This document shows, in pieces, positions 38,955-48,381 of a stretch of DNA of 64,000 nt. The notes below the pieces were generated by a model. The model was not told the origin of the DNA and made no database searches. It worked only from the letters and a program-made list of their open reading frames with translations. Every line of letters starts with the position of its first letter. Position 1 is the stretch's first letter. The position numbers and the translations under genes are program-made. The stretch spans positions 124,001 to 188,000 of the forward strand of contig NZ_JAAZUH010000002.1 in assembly GCF_013185915.1 (NCBI RefSeq), read 5' to 3'. The DNA comes from Stenotrophomonas bentonitica (GTDB lineage: Bacteria; Pseudomonadota; Gammaproteobacteria; Xanthomonadales; Xanthomonadaceae).

Positions 38955-39752
38955 TCAGACTCCTTGGTATTCGATCAGGCGCAGGTCGATACGATCCTGA
39001 CCGTCTTCGCGTTGCAGGATGCGCACCGGAGTCGGAACCCCGTTGGCGATCCAGAGGATGGTTTCGTCATTGCCGCCGTTGGTGCGGAACACCCGCAGCG
39101 CGTTGTAGGACAGCTCGCCGACCTCGACGTTCTCGGTTTCCGGCGCGGCCTGGTAGTCGTGCTGGCGGACCCGGCCCACATCGACATAACGGTAATGCAT
39201 CTGCTGGCCCGGGCGCGCGTCGCGCATGATCGCCAGGTTGATCAGCAGCGCGCTCTGGTCGCCAGGCTGCAGCGGAATGGGTTGGGTGCGTTCCTTCTTC
39301 AGGTCGCCCAGCCACTGCGCGGTGCCGGCCTTCCAGTCGTAGGTGCCGGTGACCTTCTTGCCCAGGAACAGGCCCTTGCGCACGGTGGCCTGGCTCAGCG
39401 GCACGTAGGTGGCGCCCTGCTTTTCGAAGACCGTGCTCTGTTCCAGGTTCAGGCCCAGCACGCTGGCAAAGCCATGCCGGCCCACCACCTGCATGTCCAC
39501 CCGCCACTGGTCGCCACCGGTGTGGGTGACGCGCATGGTGGCATCGCCGGCTTCCTTGCCCTTGTACAGGGCCTGGTAGGTGGCGGTGAACGGCTCCAGC
39601 GGGGGCGGTTCCCACGCGGCCGGCGGCGGCAGCACGGTCAGTTCCGGCGCGGGCGGCGCAACGGGTGCGGGCGTTTCCTGCGCCTGGGCGATGGCCACGG
39701 TGCAGAGCAGGGACGCAAGCAGCAGCACGGGCTTGGACAGGATCTTTTTCAT
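38955..39752 (-). CDS. DUF3108 periplasmic protein (copy 2)
   Basis: The 265-residue protein has a signal peptide (VLLLASLLCTVAIAQAQE), a proline-rich linker (TPAPVAPPAPELTVLPPPAA) and a DUF3108 domain from about residue 58 (FTATYQALYKGKEAGDATM). The later motifs (VPTPVRILQREDGQDRIDLRL) mirror copy 1. Both lie downstream of purN on the same strand, a place conserved in Xanthomonadaceae, but no link with purine synthesis is known. Confidence 0.88.
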   Translation of the reverse strand: MKKILSKPVLLLASLLCTVAIAQAQETPAPVAPPAPELTVLPPPAAWEPPPLEPFTATYQALYKGKEAGDATMRVTHTGGDQWRVDMQVVGRHGFASVLGLNLEQSTVFEKQGATYVPLSQATVRKGLFLGKKVTGTYDWKAGTAQWLGDLKKERTQPIPLQPGDQSALLINLAIMRDARPGQQMHYRYVDVGRVRQHDYQAAPETENVEVGELSYNALRVFRTNGGNDETILWIANGVPTPVRILQREDGQDRIDLRLIEYQGV

Positions 39753-39819
39753 ACGCGCGCAGGAGCGGGGGAGTGGGGAGGATGCCAGCGCCCGGGTCAG
39801 CGGCGCGTGTGCGCCAGTG

Positions 39820-40488
39820 CTAACGGGTATGCATTCCGGCGCAATCTAGGCGGAGAGGACTGAACAGGGGGTTGCCATCGACCTCGAGCTGTCCCTCCCG
39901 TTCAGCTACGCGACCGGCCACCAGCCACTGCAGGCTGGCGATCAGCAGCGGGTGTTCGACCGCGAGTACCCGCTGGGCCAGCGTGTCGGCCGTGTCGCCG
40001 GGCAGCACCGGCACCCGGGCCTGGGCCAGCACGGTGCCGGCATCCAGTTCGGGAACCACGAAGTGCACGCTCGCCCCGGCCTCGGCGTCGCCGGCCTCCA
40101 GCGCCCGCGCATGGGTGTGCAGGCCCTTGTACAGCGGCAGCAGCGACGGGTGGATGTTGATCAGGCGCCCGCTGAAGCGCTGCACGAAGGCCTCGCCCAG
40201 GATGCGCATGTAGCCGGCGCACACCACCCAGTCCGGCGCGAACCCGGCCAGCGCATCGCCCAGCGCGGCATCGAAGGCGGCGCGGTCGGCGTACGCCTTG
40301 GGCGACTGCGCCCAGCGCCGCTCCGGCGGCACCTTGTTCAGTGCCGAGGCGTCGGGCTTGTCGGACAGCACCGCTACCACTTCGGCGTGCAGTGACCCCG
40401 CAGCGATCGCGTCCACGATCGCCTGCAGGTTGCTGCCACGGCCCGAGGCCAGTACCGCGATGCGGCTGCGCGGCGGGAGGGCAGACAC
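39820..40488 (-). CDS. purN: Phosphoribosylglycinamide formyltransferase
   Basis: PurN formylates glycinamide ribonucleotide with 10-formyl-tetrahydrofolate in purine synthesis. The 222-residue product shows IAVLASGRGSNLQAI near residue 12, the catalytic region INIHPSLLPLYKGLHTH near 110 and GASVHFVVPELDAGTVL. Start is a GTG, either 40488 or 40491, with the first chosen. The gene lies 11 bases behind purM in the usual order. Confidence 0.95.
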   Translation of the reverse strand: MSALPPRSRIAVLASGRGSNLQAIVDAIAAGSLHAEVVAVLSDKPDASALNKVPPERRWAQSPKAYADRAAFDAALGDALAGFAPDWVVCAGYMRILGEAFVQRFSGRLINIHPSLLPLYKGLHTHARALEAGDAEAGASVHFVVPELDAGTVLAQARVPVLPGDTADTLAQRVLAVEHPLLIASLQWLVAGRVAEREGQLEVDGNPLFSPLRLDCAGMHTR

Positions 40489-40499
40489 CACGGGGTGCC

Positions 40500-41555
40500 T
40501 CAGCCGATCCGCACGCGCTCGGTGCCGCTGGCGGCGGTGACCTTGCCGATGGTCCACTGGGCCAGGCCCTCGGCTTCGACGGCCGCCGAAACGGTGGCGA
40601 CCTGGTCCGGGGCGACGATCAGCACGAAACCGATGCCGCAGTTGAAGGTGCGCCACATCTCGCTGTCGGCCACGGCGCCTTCCTTCTGCAGCCACTGGAA
40701 CACCGGCGGCAGGGTCCAAGAGGCGGCGTCGATGTCCAGGCCCAGGCCTTCGGGCACCACGCGGATGATGTTCTCGGTCAGGCCGCCACCGGTAATGTGG
40801 GCCATGCCGTGGATGGCCGGGCCGTGCGCCTTGAGCAGGGCCAGGATCGGCTTGACGTACAGGCGGGTCGGCGCCATCAGCGCGTCGACCAGCTTGACCC
40901 CGCCTTCCAGCTCCAGCTCGGCCGGCTGGCCGGCGCGGTCGTAGATGCGGCGCACCAGCGAGTAGCCGTTGGAATGCGGACCCGAGGAGGCGATGCCGAT
41001 CAGCACGTCGCCTTCGGCCACGCTGGCGCCGTCCTTCAGCTCGCTCTTTTCCACGCCGGCCACGGTGAAGCCGGCCAGGTCGTACTCGCCCGGGGCATAC
41101 ATGTCGGGCATTTCAGCGGTCTCGCCGCCGATCAGCGCGCAGCCGGCCTCGGTGCAGCCGTTGGCGATGCCGCCCACGACCGCCGCGGCGGTGTCGATGT
41201 CCAGCTTGCCGGTGGCGAAGTAGTCCAGGAAGAACAGCGGCTCGGCGCCCTGCACCAGCACGTCGTTCACGCACATGGCGACCAGGTCGATGCCGATCGT
41301 GTCGTGGCGGCCCAGCTGTTGTGCCAGCTTCAGCTTGGTGCCGACGCCGTCGGTGCCCGAGACCAGCACCGGTTCGCGGTACTTGCTGGACAGGTCGAAC
41401 AGGGCGCCGAACCCGCCCAGGCCACCCATCACTTCCGGCCGGAAGCTCCGCTTCACCAACGGCTTGATGCGCTCGACCAGTTCGTTGCCCGCGTCGATGT
41501 CGACGCCGGCGTCGCGGTAGGTCAGGGGGGAGGGGTTGGACGGGGAATTGGTCAC
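40500..41555 (-). CDS. purM: Phosphoribosylformylglycinamidine cyclo-ligase
   Basis: PurM closes the imidazole ring to give aminoimidazole ribonucleotide. The 351-residue protein has [20 protein letters not shown] near the start, [13 protein letters not shown] near 70, [16 protein letters not shown] near 105 and [11 protein letters not shown] near 195. A GTG at 41555 gives the normal length; upstream codons in the same frame would run into the divergent intergenic region. Confidence 0.96.
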   Translation of the reverse strand: MTNSPSNPSPLTYRDAGVDIDAGNELVERIKPLVKRSFRPEVMGGLGGFGALFDLSSKYREPVLVSGTDGVGTKLKLAQQLGRHDTIGIDLVAMCVNDVLVQGAEPLFFLDYFATGKLDIDTAAAVVGGIANGCTEAGCALIGGETAEMPDMYAPGEYDLAGFTVAGVEKSELKDGASVAEGDVLIGIASSGPHSNGYSLVRRIYDRAGQPAELELEGGVKLVDALMAPTRLYVKPILALLKAHGPAIHGMAHITGGGLTENIIRVVPEGLGLDIDAASWTLPPVFQWLQKEGAVADSEMWRTFNCGIGFVLIVAPDQVATVSAAVEAEGLAQWTIGKVTAASGTERVRIG

Positions 41556-41662
41556 GGGCGTCGGGCTGCGCTGGGGTGAAAGCGGGATTTTAACAGGCCA
41601 CGTTGGCGCGCAGGCCCTATTCGGGCAACAATTCCCCCCGTATACGCTCAATGGAAGTCCTG

Positions 41663-42787
41663 ATGCGCCGCAGCCTATTAGTAATGATGATCCTCGCGCT
41701 TTGCCTTCCGGTGGCCACGATGGCCCAGAGCGGCCTGCGCACCGAAGGCGACGTGGCCACGGCCAGCGGTGCCTACGAGGCCGAAGTGCCGGTCAACAGC
41801 CAGGGCGAAGCCGACCGCAACGGGGCCCTGGCCCGCGCACTGGGCAACGTGCTGGCCAAACTGTCCGGCGACCGCAGCGTGATCACCCGCCCGGGTGTGA
41901 TGCAGTCCCTGCGCGACGCCAGGAACTACGTGGCCAGCTACGACTACCGCCAGGACCAGAGCACCTCGGCCAGCGGCGCGCCCAGCTACCGCACCATGCT
42001 GGTGGCCCGGTTCCGCCAGGACGACGTGGACGGGCTGATCTCGGCCCTGGGCCTGCCGCTGTGGCCGCAGCCGCGGCCCAAGCCGGTGGTCTGGCTGGCC
42101 ATCGACGACGGCAGCGGCCCGCGCCTGGTCACCGTGCAGCAGGCCAACGCGGCCCGGCCGCTGCTGAACCGCGCCATCGAGCGGGGCTACAAGCTCGGCC
42201 TGCCCACCGGCAGCGCCGCCGAGCAGGCCCTGGTCGGCGCGATCTGGCGCCAGGACACCGCCGCGGTGGCCCGTGCCTCCTCGCGTTACTCCCCGCCGAT
42301 GCAGCTGGTCGGCAAGCTGTACCGCGACAAGACCGGCGGCTGGGTGGCCGACTGGGTGTTCGTGGATGGCGGCAGGGAGCTGAACAAGTGGACCACCAAT
42401 GACAGCGACGCCCGCCGCGCGATGGCCGGCGGCGCCGACGGCACCGCCGATGCATTGGTGCGCCGCTACGCCAAGGCCGGTGCCGCCACTGGCGCGGCCG
42501 GCACCTACACCATCGTGGTGACCGGGCTGAACAGCGCCGAGGACTACCTGCGCCTGGCCGCCGGCCTGCGCGAGAGCCCGGTGGTGCGCAACATCACCCC
42601 GGTCCGCGCCTCGGGCAACCGCCTGGAGCTGGCGCTGGAGCTGACCACCGGCCTGCCCGGGCTGAACCGCATGCTCGGCGAGAACGGCGTGATCGTGCCG
42701 CTGGCGCCGCTGCCGGTGCCGATCGACGAAGATGCCGCGCCCGGCACCCCGCCGCCTCCGGCCAGCAATGAGTACCGCCTGCGATGA
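41663..42787 (+). CDS. DUF2066 domain exported protein
   Basis: The 374-residue protein has a clear signal peptide ([18 protein letters not shown]). A DUF2066 domain follows: the [25 protein letters not shown] start near 31-55 (split), [13 protein letters not shown] and SYDYRQDQ. The tail is proline-rich. The family is widespread in gammaproteobacteria next to perM and purM, but its function is unknown. The start at 41663 is preferred as the signal begins there. It overlaps perM by four bases. Confidence 0.88.
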   Translation: MRRSLLVMMILALCLPVATMAQSGLRTEGDVATASGAYEAEVPVNSQGEADRNGALARALGNVLAKLSGDRSVITRPGVMQSLRDARNYVASYDYRQDQSTSASGAPSYRTMLVARFRQDDVDGLISALGLPLWPQPRPKPVVWLAIDDGSGPRLVTVQQANAARPLLNRAIERGYKLGLPTGSAAEQALVGAIWRQDTAAVARASSRYSPPMQLVGKLYRDKTGGWVADWVFVDGGRELNKWTTNDSDARRAMAGGADGTADALVRRYAKAGAATGAAGTYTIVVTGLNSAEDYLRLAAGLRESPVVRNITPVRASGNRLELALELTTGLPGLNRMLGENGVIVPLAPLPVPIDEDAAPGTPPPPASNEYRLR

Positions 42788-43953
42788 TCCTCACTCCGGA
42801 AGCCGAGATCGCGCAGTTCCTGCGCCGTATCAAGTACATCCTGTTTGCACTGGCGGTCGGTTGGGTGGTGTGGCTGCTGGCCCCGATCCTGACCCCGTTC
42901 GTGCTGGCCTTGGCTCTGGCCTGGCTCGGCGACCCGCTGGTCGACCGGATCGAGGCCACCGGCCGGTCGCGCAACACCGGTGTGATCCTGGTGTTCCTGG
43001 CCATGGTGCTGGTGATCACCGCCGCGCTGCTGATTCTGGTGCCGATGATCGAGCGGCAGATCTCGACCCTGATCGCGGCCATTCCGCAGGTCCAGCAGTG
43101 GCTGATGCAGAACGCCATTCCCTGGTTCGAGCAGAAGACCGGGATGGAGATCATGCCGTGGCTGGAACCGGACCGGCTGATCGACTGGGTGCGCAGCCAC
43201 TGGGAACAGGCCGGCGGCGTTGCCAAGACCTTCTTCGGCTACGTCTCGCGGTCGGGCTTTGCGATGGTGACCTGGGTGGTCAACATCCTGCTGCTGCCGA
43301 TCCTGGCGTTCTACTTCCTGCGCGACTGGGACAAGCTGGTCGAGCGCGTGGCTTCGACCATTCCGCGCAACCACGTGGGCACCATCACCAAGCTGGCGCG
43401 TGAGTCCAACGACGTGCTGGGGGCGTTCATCCGTGGCCAGTTCCTGGTCATGGTGGCGCTGGGCCTGATCTACGCGATCGGGCTGTCGCTGGTGGGCCTG
43501 AAGCTGGGCCTCTTGATCGGCCTGGTTGCCGGCCTGATCAGCTTCATTCCGTACCTGGGCGCCACCACCGGCATCGTCATGGCGGTGTTGGCCGCGCTGG
43601 TACAGGCGCAGGGCTTCGACCTGAAGCTGCTGATCCTGGTCGGCGTGGTGTTCACCGTGGGCCAGCTGCTGGAAAGCTACGTGCTCACCCCGCGAATCGT
43701 CGGCGACAAGATCGGCCTGCACCCGGTGGCGGTGATCTTCGCAGTGATGGCCGGGGGCCAGCTGTTCGGCTTCCTCGGCATGCTGCTGGCGTTGCCGGTG
43801 GCGGCGGTGAGCAACGTGCTGCTGCGTTATGCGCACCTGCGCTACCGCGAGAGCGAGCTGTACGCCGGTGAGCCGAACGCGATCGTGATCGAAACGCATG
43901 TCGACCGGCAGACCGTGATCATCGACACGTCCAAGGGCCAAGACCTGAAGTGA
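42784..43953 (+). CDS. perM: AI-2E family transporter (PerM-like)
   Basis: The 389-residue membrane protein belongs to the AI-2E/UPF0118 family, with eight hydrophobic segments (for example near 16-50, 72-90, 165-185, 225-300, 315-345). Conserved parts include PILAFYFLRDWDKLV near 175-190 and the family motif ending near QLLESYVLTPRIVGDKIGLHP at 297-317. Members export small molecules or exchange sodium and protons; the exact job here is unknown. It is coupled to DUF2066 upstream and hda downstream, as in other gammaproteobacteria. Confidence 0.9.
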   Translation: MILTPEAEIAQFLRRIKYILFALAVGWVVWLLAPILTPFVLALALAWLGDPLVDRIEATGRSRNTGVILVFLAMVLVITAALLILVPMIERQISTLIAAIPQVQQWLMQNAIPWFEQKTGMEIMPWLEPDRLIDWVRSHWEQAGGVAKTFFGYVSRSGFAMVTWVVNILLLPILAFYFLRDWDKLVERVASTIPRNHVGTITKLARESNDVLGAFIRGQFLVMVALGLIYAIGLSLVGLKLGLLIGLVAGLISFIPYLGATTGIVMAVLAALVQAQGFDLKLLILVGVVFTVGQLLESYVLTPRIVGDKIGLHPVAVIFAVMAGGQLFGFLGMLLALPVAAVSNVLLRYAHLRYRESELYAGEPNAIVIETHVDRQTVIIDTSKGQDLK

Positions 43954-44660
43954 GTGTTGTTCCGCAGCTGCCGCTTGCCCTGCGCTACCCGCAGGACGAG
44001 CGACTGGAAACCTTCATCGGCGCACCCGACGGTGCGCTGGCGCAGCTGCGCGCGATCGCCGTGGGCGCGGACCAGCACTGGGTGTACCTGGAAGGTGCGG
44101 CCGGCACCGGCAAGACCCACCAGGCGCTGGCGATGTGTTCGCTGGCCGAACAGGCCGGGCGGCAGCCGACCTACCTGCCGTTGAAGGCGGTGGTGGGGCG
44201 CACCCGCGCGGCGCTGGAGTCGCTGGAAGGTCGCGACCTGGTCGCGCTGGACGGGCTGGATGCGGTGGCGGGGCATCGCGAGGACGAAGTGGCGCTGTTC
44301 GATTTCCACAATCGTGCGCGCAGCGCCGGCATCACCCTGTTGTACACCGCACAGCACGCGCCGGACCGGCTGGGACTGGTGCTGCCGGACCTGCGCTCGC
44401 GCCTGCAGCAGTGTGTGCGCGTGGTGCTGCAGCCGCTGGACGACGAAGGCCGCGCGGCGGTGCTGCGCGAGCGCGCGGCGCGGCGTGGCTTGTCGATCGA
44501 TGAAGCGGCCATCGAATGGCTGCTGACCCGCACCGGCCGCGAGCTGGGCAGCCTGGTCAGCCTGCTGGACTGGCTGGACCGCGAATCGCTGGCCGCGCAA
44601 AGGCGGATCACGGTGCCGTTCTTGCGGCAGGTGGTGGAAGAGGGTTCGCATATCCGGTAG
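43950..44660 (+). CDS. hda: DnaA regulatory inactivator Hda
   Basis: Hda binds the DNA-polymerase clamp and stimulates ATP hydrolysis by DnaA, so limiting initiation of replication. The 236-residue product starts at a GTG overlapping perM, carries the clamp-binding motif QLPLALRY near residue 6, and has a P-loop GAAGTGKTH near 50 and the Walker B LVALDGLDAVAG near 97. Its TAG stop is provided by the GTAG head of a SMAG repeat. Confidence 0.93.
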   Translation: MSVVPQLPLALRYPQDERLETFIGAPDGALAQLRAIAVGADQHWVYLEGAAGTGKTHQALAMCSLAEQAGRQPTYLPLKAVVGRTRAALESLEGRDLVALDGLDAVAGHREDEVALFDFHNRARSAGITLLYTAQHAPDRLGLVLPDLRSRLQQCVRVVLQPLDDEGRAAVLRERAARRGLSIDEAAIEWLLTRTGRELGSLVSLLDWLDRESLAAQRRITVPFLRQVVEEGSHIR

Positions 44661-44722
44661 AGCCACGCCCTGCGTGGCTGGGTTTTGGTCGGATGTCGCA
44701 GCCACGCAGGGCGTGGCTCTAC
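44657..44722. repeat. SMAG/REP dimer between convergent hda and murU
   Basis: A direct copy (44657-44680) and an inverted copy (44699-44722) of the GTAGAGCCACGC subfamily face each other. The GTAG head of the first contains the hda stop codon (44658-44660), and that of the second contains the murU stop codon (44719-44721 on the minus strand). The pair probably forms a bidirectional transcription barrier. Confidence 0.9.
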
Positions 44723-45420
44723 CGCAGGGATTCGTCCAACTTGGCCAGGCGCTCTGGCGTCCCGACATCGGTCCAGCGCCCGTCGTGATGCTGCCCGGTC
44801 ACGCGGCCGTGTTTCATCGCATGCCGCATCATCGGTGCCAGGCCGAACTGCGGCGGGGTGGCTGCCGCACCTTCGGTGGGGCCGATCACGTCGCGCCATC
44901 CATTGAGGATGGTGGGGCGGAAGATTCCCACGCCCGCATAGGTGAGCCGCGGCGCATCGCCGGTGTCACTGACATGGCTATCGGCGTGCAGGATGAAATC
45001 ACCGCGCGGGTGCTGCACGGGGTTGTCGACCAGCACCAGGTGCGCGTCGCCTGCAGGGTCGCGGGGCAGGGTGGCGAAGTCCACGTCCGTCCACACGTCG
45101 CCATTAACGACCAGGAACGGTGCGTCGCCCAGCAGCAGCAATGCGTTGAGGATGCCGCCACCGGTCTCCAGCGGCACCGCGCCTTCGTCGACGAAATGCA
45201 GGCGCACGTTCCAGCGGCTGCCGTCGCCCAGCGCCGGTTCGAACTGGTCGCCGAGCCACGACGTGTTGATCACCACGTCGTCGACACCCGCCGCCGCCAG
45301 CCGTTCCAGGTGCCATACGATCAACGGTTTGCCACCGGCCACCAGCAGCGGCTTGGGCGTGGTGAGCGTCAGCGGACGCATGCGTTCGCCCTTGCCGGCG
45401 CTGAAGATGATCGCCTTCAT
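44719..45420 (-). CDS. murU: N-acetylmuramate 1-phosphate uridylyltransferase
   Basis: MurU makes UDP-MurNAc from MurNAc-1-phosphate in the cell-wall recycling route that bypasses MurA. The 233-residue nucleotidyltransferase shows AGKGERMRPLTLTTPKPL near residue 9 and FLVVNGDVWTDVDF near 105. The start at 45420 overlaps the amgK stop by four bases. This pathway gives natural fosfomycin tolerance in bacteria that carry it. Confidence 0.93.
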   Translation of the reverse strand: MKAIIFSAGKGERMRPLTLTTPKPLLVAGGKPLIVWHLERLAAAGVDDVVINTSWLGDQFEPALGDGSRWNVRLHFVDEGAVPLETGGGILNALLLLGDAPFLVVNGDVWTDVDFATLPRDPAGDAHLVLVDNPVQHPRGDFILHADSHVSDTGDAPRLTYAGVGIFRPTILNGWRDVIGPTEGAAATPPQFGLAPMMRHAMKHGRVTGQHHDGRWTDVGTPERLAKLDESLR

Positions 45421-46442
45421 GCGCGGCTGGACACCGGCAGCGCCAGTGCCGCCATCGCGGGTTTGATCCGCTCCTGCAGCAGCGTGTTCAACCCGGCAAG
45501 CTCCGGGTGGCGCGGCAGCACTTCGTCCAGGTAGCGGATGAAGCGCGGCGCGTCGGCGAAGTAATGACCCTTGCCGTCGCGGTCGCGCAGGCGCACGAAC
45601 AGGCCGAGGATCTTCAGGTGGCGCTGCACGCCCATCCAGTCGGCGTCGCGCAGGAACTGCGGCCACGGGCGCACCGGCAGCCCGGCGGCCAGCGCCTGTG
45701 CGTGATAGCGCGCCAGCCAGGCGTCGACCTTCTCCAATGGCCAGCTCAGGAACGCATCCTTGAACAGGCTGACCGGGTCATAGGCAATCGGCCCCCGCAC
45801 CAGGTCCTGGAAGTCGAGCACGGCCGGGCCGGGCTCGACCGGCATCAGGTTGCGTGGCATGAAGTCGCGGTGGGTGAGCACCTGCGGCTGCTGCAGCGCG
45901 TTGTCCATCAGGCGCCGATGCGCCAGCTGCAGCTGCTCGATCTCGCCGCAGTCCAGCTGCAGGCCGAGGTGGCGTTGCAGGAACCACTCGTCGAACAGGC
46001 CGGCGTCGCGTTGCAGCAGCGCCTCACCGAACGAGCCCATGCCCTCCGGCACCGGGATCGACTGCAGGCGGATCAGCTGCGCGAAGGCGGCGTCGAACCA
46101 CGCGTCGGCGTTGTCGTCGTCGATATGCCGGGCCAGGGTGGGCCCACCCAGGTCTTCCAGCAGCAGGAAGCCCTGCTCTTCATCGCGGGCCAGCACGCGC
46201 GGCACGCGCACGCCGTTGGGTTCCAGCAGGTCGTGCATGCGCAGCCACGGGCGCACATCTTCCAGCCCCGGTGGCGAGTCCATCACGATGTGGCTGCCGT
46301 GCGCGCTGGTGGCGCGCCAGTAGCTGCGGAAACCGGCATCGACCGAGGCCCGGTCCAGATGCAGATCGGGGTCGCCCAGCGCGGTGGCGGTCCACTGCCG
46401 GCGGAGTTCGGCGCGCAGCGGGTCGGAAGCGGGATCGTTCAT
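45417..46442 (-). CDS. amgK: N-acetylmuramate/N-acetylglucosamine anomeric kinase
   Basis: AmgK phosphorylates the anomeric position of MurNAc and GlcNAc in peptidoglycan recycling. The 341-residue protein belongs to the aminoglycoside-phosphotransferase fold, with the catalytic loop LTHRDFMPRNLM near residue 200 and the metal-binding LDFQDL near 221. It is directly coupled to murU, which takes its product. Confidence 0.93.
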   Translation of the reverse strand: MNDPASDPLRAELRRQWTATALGDPDLHLDRASVDAGFRSYWRATSAHGSHIVMDSPPGLEDVRPWLRMHDLLEPNGVRVPRVLARDEEQGFLLLEDLGGPTLARHIDDDNADAWFDAAFAQLIRLQSIPVPEGMGSFGEALLQRDAGLFDEWFLQRHLGLQLDCGEIEQLQLAHRRLMDNALQQPQVLTHRDFMPRNLMPVEPGPAVLDFQDLVRGPIAYDPVSLFKDAFLSWPLEKVDAWLARYHAQALAAGLPVRPWPQFLRDADWMGVQRHLKILGLFVRLRDRDGKGHYFADAPRFIRYLDEVLPRHPELAGLNTLLQERIKPAMAALALPVSSRA

Positions 46443-46499
46443 GGACAGGTACGTCGAAGCGGCGCCGGGAGGCGCGCGTGGAAGGAAAGGGGAGGGGGA

Positions 46500-46769
46500 T
46501 CAGCGTTTGCCGCTGAACAGCCGGAGCACGGCCAGTACCGCGATCGCACCGAGGATGGCGCCGACGAAACCGGCCGGTTCACCGCGCGAGTACCAGCCCA
46601 TGTACTGGCCGAACCAGCCGGCGACCAGTGCACCGACGATGCCGAGCACGATGGTCAGCAGGCAGCCCATGCGGTTGTTGCCGGGCATGAAGAAGCGCCC
46701 GAACAGGCCGACGATGAAACCGACCAGGATGATGTAGAGCCAGCTGGAGCTGCCGAACAGACCGTCCAT
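46500..46769 (-). CDS. GlsB/YeaQ/YmgE-type stress membrane protein
   Basis: The 89-residue protein has three hydrophobic segments near 10-27, 34-53 and 66-83 and the glycine-rich pattern of the transglycosylase-associated/GlsB family (IVGLFGRFFMPGNNRMG, IVLGIVGALVAGWFGQYMG, GFVGAILGAIAVL). Members are stress-induced inner-membrane proteins of unknown action. It lies alone between amgK and the dipeptidase. Confidence 0.85.
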   Translation of the reverse strand: MDGLFGSSSWLYIILVGFIVGLFGRFFMPGNNRMGCLLTIVLGIVGALVAGWFGQYMGWYSRGEPAGFVGAILGAIAVLAVLRLFSGKR

Positions 46770-46790
46770 CGTGTGATTCCTGCGGGAGAT

Positions 46791-46818
46791 GGACGCAGCC
46801 TATCAAAAGGCTGCGTCC
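46791..46818 (-). terminator. Stem-loop after the M20 dipeptidase
   Basis: A perfect 10-base stem (GGACGCAGCC / GGCTGCGTCC) around an eight-base loop lies 15 bases after the dipeptidase stop. It has no strong U tract on the minus strand, so it may end the transcript weakly or protect its 3' end. Confidence 0.55.
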
Positions 46819-46833
46819 CTCCGCGTCTACCTG

Positions 46834-48327
46834 TCAGCAGCAACCATGCCCACCGTGGCGGGTACCGCTGTCGGCCGCCACCGGCGAACCGCTGGTCTCA
46901 CCGCGCAGGCTGGCCGCGTAGTGCTCGCTGATCACCTTGGACACGCACGCGGTCACGCGCTTGCCCATCGGGATGTGCAGGAACTCGTTCGGGCCGTGCG
47001 CGTTGGAATGCGGGCCCAGCACGCCGGTGATCATGAACTGCGCACCCGGGAACTTCTCGCCCAGCATGCCCATGAACGGGATCGAGCCGCCTTCGCCCAT
47101 GTACATCGCCGGCTTGCCGAAGAAGGTCTGGCTGGCATCGTCGATGGCCTGGGTCAGCCACGGCGCCATCGCCGGTGCGTTCCAGCCCGACGAGGCCTTT
47201 TCCAGGTCCAGCTTCACTTCCGCGCCGTTCGGCGGGTCGCGCAGCAGTGCTTCCTTCAGCAGCTCGCCGCAGGCCTTGCCGTCGGCGGTCGGCGGCAGGC
47301 GCAGCGACAGCTTCACGGCGGTATGCGGGCGCAGCACGTTGCCGGCCGAGGCCAGCGGCGGCATGCCGTCCACGCCGGTCACCGACAGCGCCGGGCGCCA
47401 GGTGCGGTTGAGCACCAGCTCGGTCAGGTCGTCGTTCATCGGACGCAGGTCGTCGACCATCGGGAACTTCTCGAAGATCTCGGTATCCACCACCTCGGCG
47501 GCGCGCTTGGCCTGGGCCTGGCGCTCTTCCGGAATCTCCACGTGCATGCCGTCGAGCAGGATGCGGCCGGTGTTCTCGTCCTCGATGCGCGAGAGCAGCT
47601 GGCGCAGCAGGCGGAAGCTGGACGGCACCACGCCGGAGGCGTCGCCGGAATGCACGCCTTCGTTGAGCACCTTCACCGAGAAGTTGCCGCCGGTCAGGCC
47701 GCGCAGCGAGGTGGTGCACCACAGCTGGTCGTAGTTGGCGCAGCCCGAATCCAGGCACACCACCAGCGACGGCTTGCCGATGCGGTCGGCCAGGTGGTCC
47801 ACGTAGGCCGGCAGGTCGTAGCTGCCCGATTCCTCGCAGGCTTCGATCAGCACCACGCAGCGCGCGTGCGGCAGGTTCTGCGCCTGCAGCGCCAGCACGG
47901 CGGCCAGCGAGCCGAAGATGGCATAGCCGTCATCGGCGCCGCCACGGCCATACAGCTTGTCGCCGCGCAGCACCGGCAGCCACGGGCCCAGGTCGTCGTC
48001 CCAGCCGGTCATTTCCGGCTGCTTGTCCAGGTGCCCGTACAGCAGCACGGTGTCGTCGCCGGTTTCGGCGCCGGTGGCGGGAATTTCCAGCAGCAGAAGC
48101 GGCGTGCGGCCTTCCAGGCGCACCACCTCGACCTGCAGGCCCGGCAGGTTCTGGGCCTTGGCCCAGCTTTCCATCAGGGTGACGGCCTGCTCCATGTAGC
48201 CGTTTTCGACCCAATTAGCGTCGAACATCGGCGATTTGTTGGGAATGCGGATGTATTCGACCAATTGCGGAACGATCTCGCTGTCCCACTTGTCATTGAC
48301 GAATTGGCCGAGCTTGGCGCTGTCCAT
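46834..48327 (-). CDS. M20 family dipeptidase
   Basis: The 497-residue zinc metallopeptidase of the M20 family has the metal-binding YGHLDKQPE near residue 91, the GRGGADDGYA aspartate near 127 and the EACEESGS glutamates near 163. A dimerisation domain lies at about 215-375. Members cleave dipeptides such as carnosine or cysteinylglycine; the substrate here is not determined. The protein has no export signal. The start at 48327 is chosen because family members begin there and the upstream codons have no ribosome site. Confidence 0.93.
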   Translation of the reverse strand: MDSAKLGQFVNDKWDSEIVPQLVEYIRIPNKSPMFDANWVENGYMEQAVTLMESWAKAQNLPGLQVEVVRLEGRTPLLLLEIPATGAETGDDTVLLYGHLDKQPEMTGWDDDLGPWLPVLRGDKLYGRGGADDGYAIFGSLAAVLALQAQNLPHARCVVLIEACEESGSYDLPAYVDHLADRIGKPSLVVCLDSGCANYDQLWCTTSLRGLTGGNFSVKVLNEGVHSGDASGVVPSSFRLLRQLLSRIEDENTGRILLDGMHVEIPEERQAQAKRAAEVVDTEIFEKFPMVDDLRPMNDDLTELVLNRTWRPALSVTGVDGMPPLASAGNVLRPHTAVKLSLRLPPTADGKACGELLKEALLRDPPNGAEVKLDLEKASSGWNAPAMAPWLTQAIDDASQTFFGKPAMYMGEGGSIPFMGMLGEKFPGAQFMITGVLGPHSNAHGPNEFLHIPMGKRVTACVSKVISEHYAASLRGETSGSPVAADSGTRHGGHGCC

Positions 48328-48381
48328 CAGGTAACTCCGAGTGCATGTGGCTGATTCCGCCATTCTACGCCTGAGCGAGGG

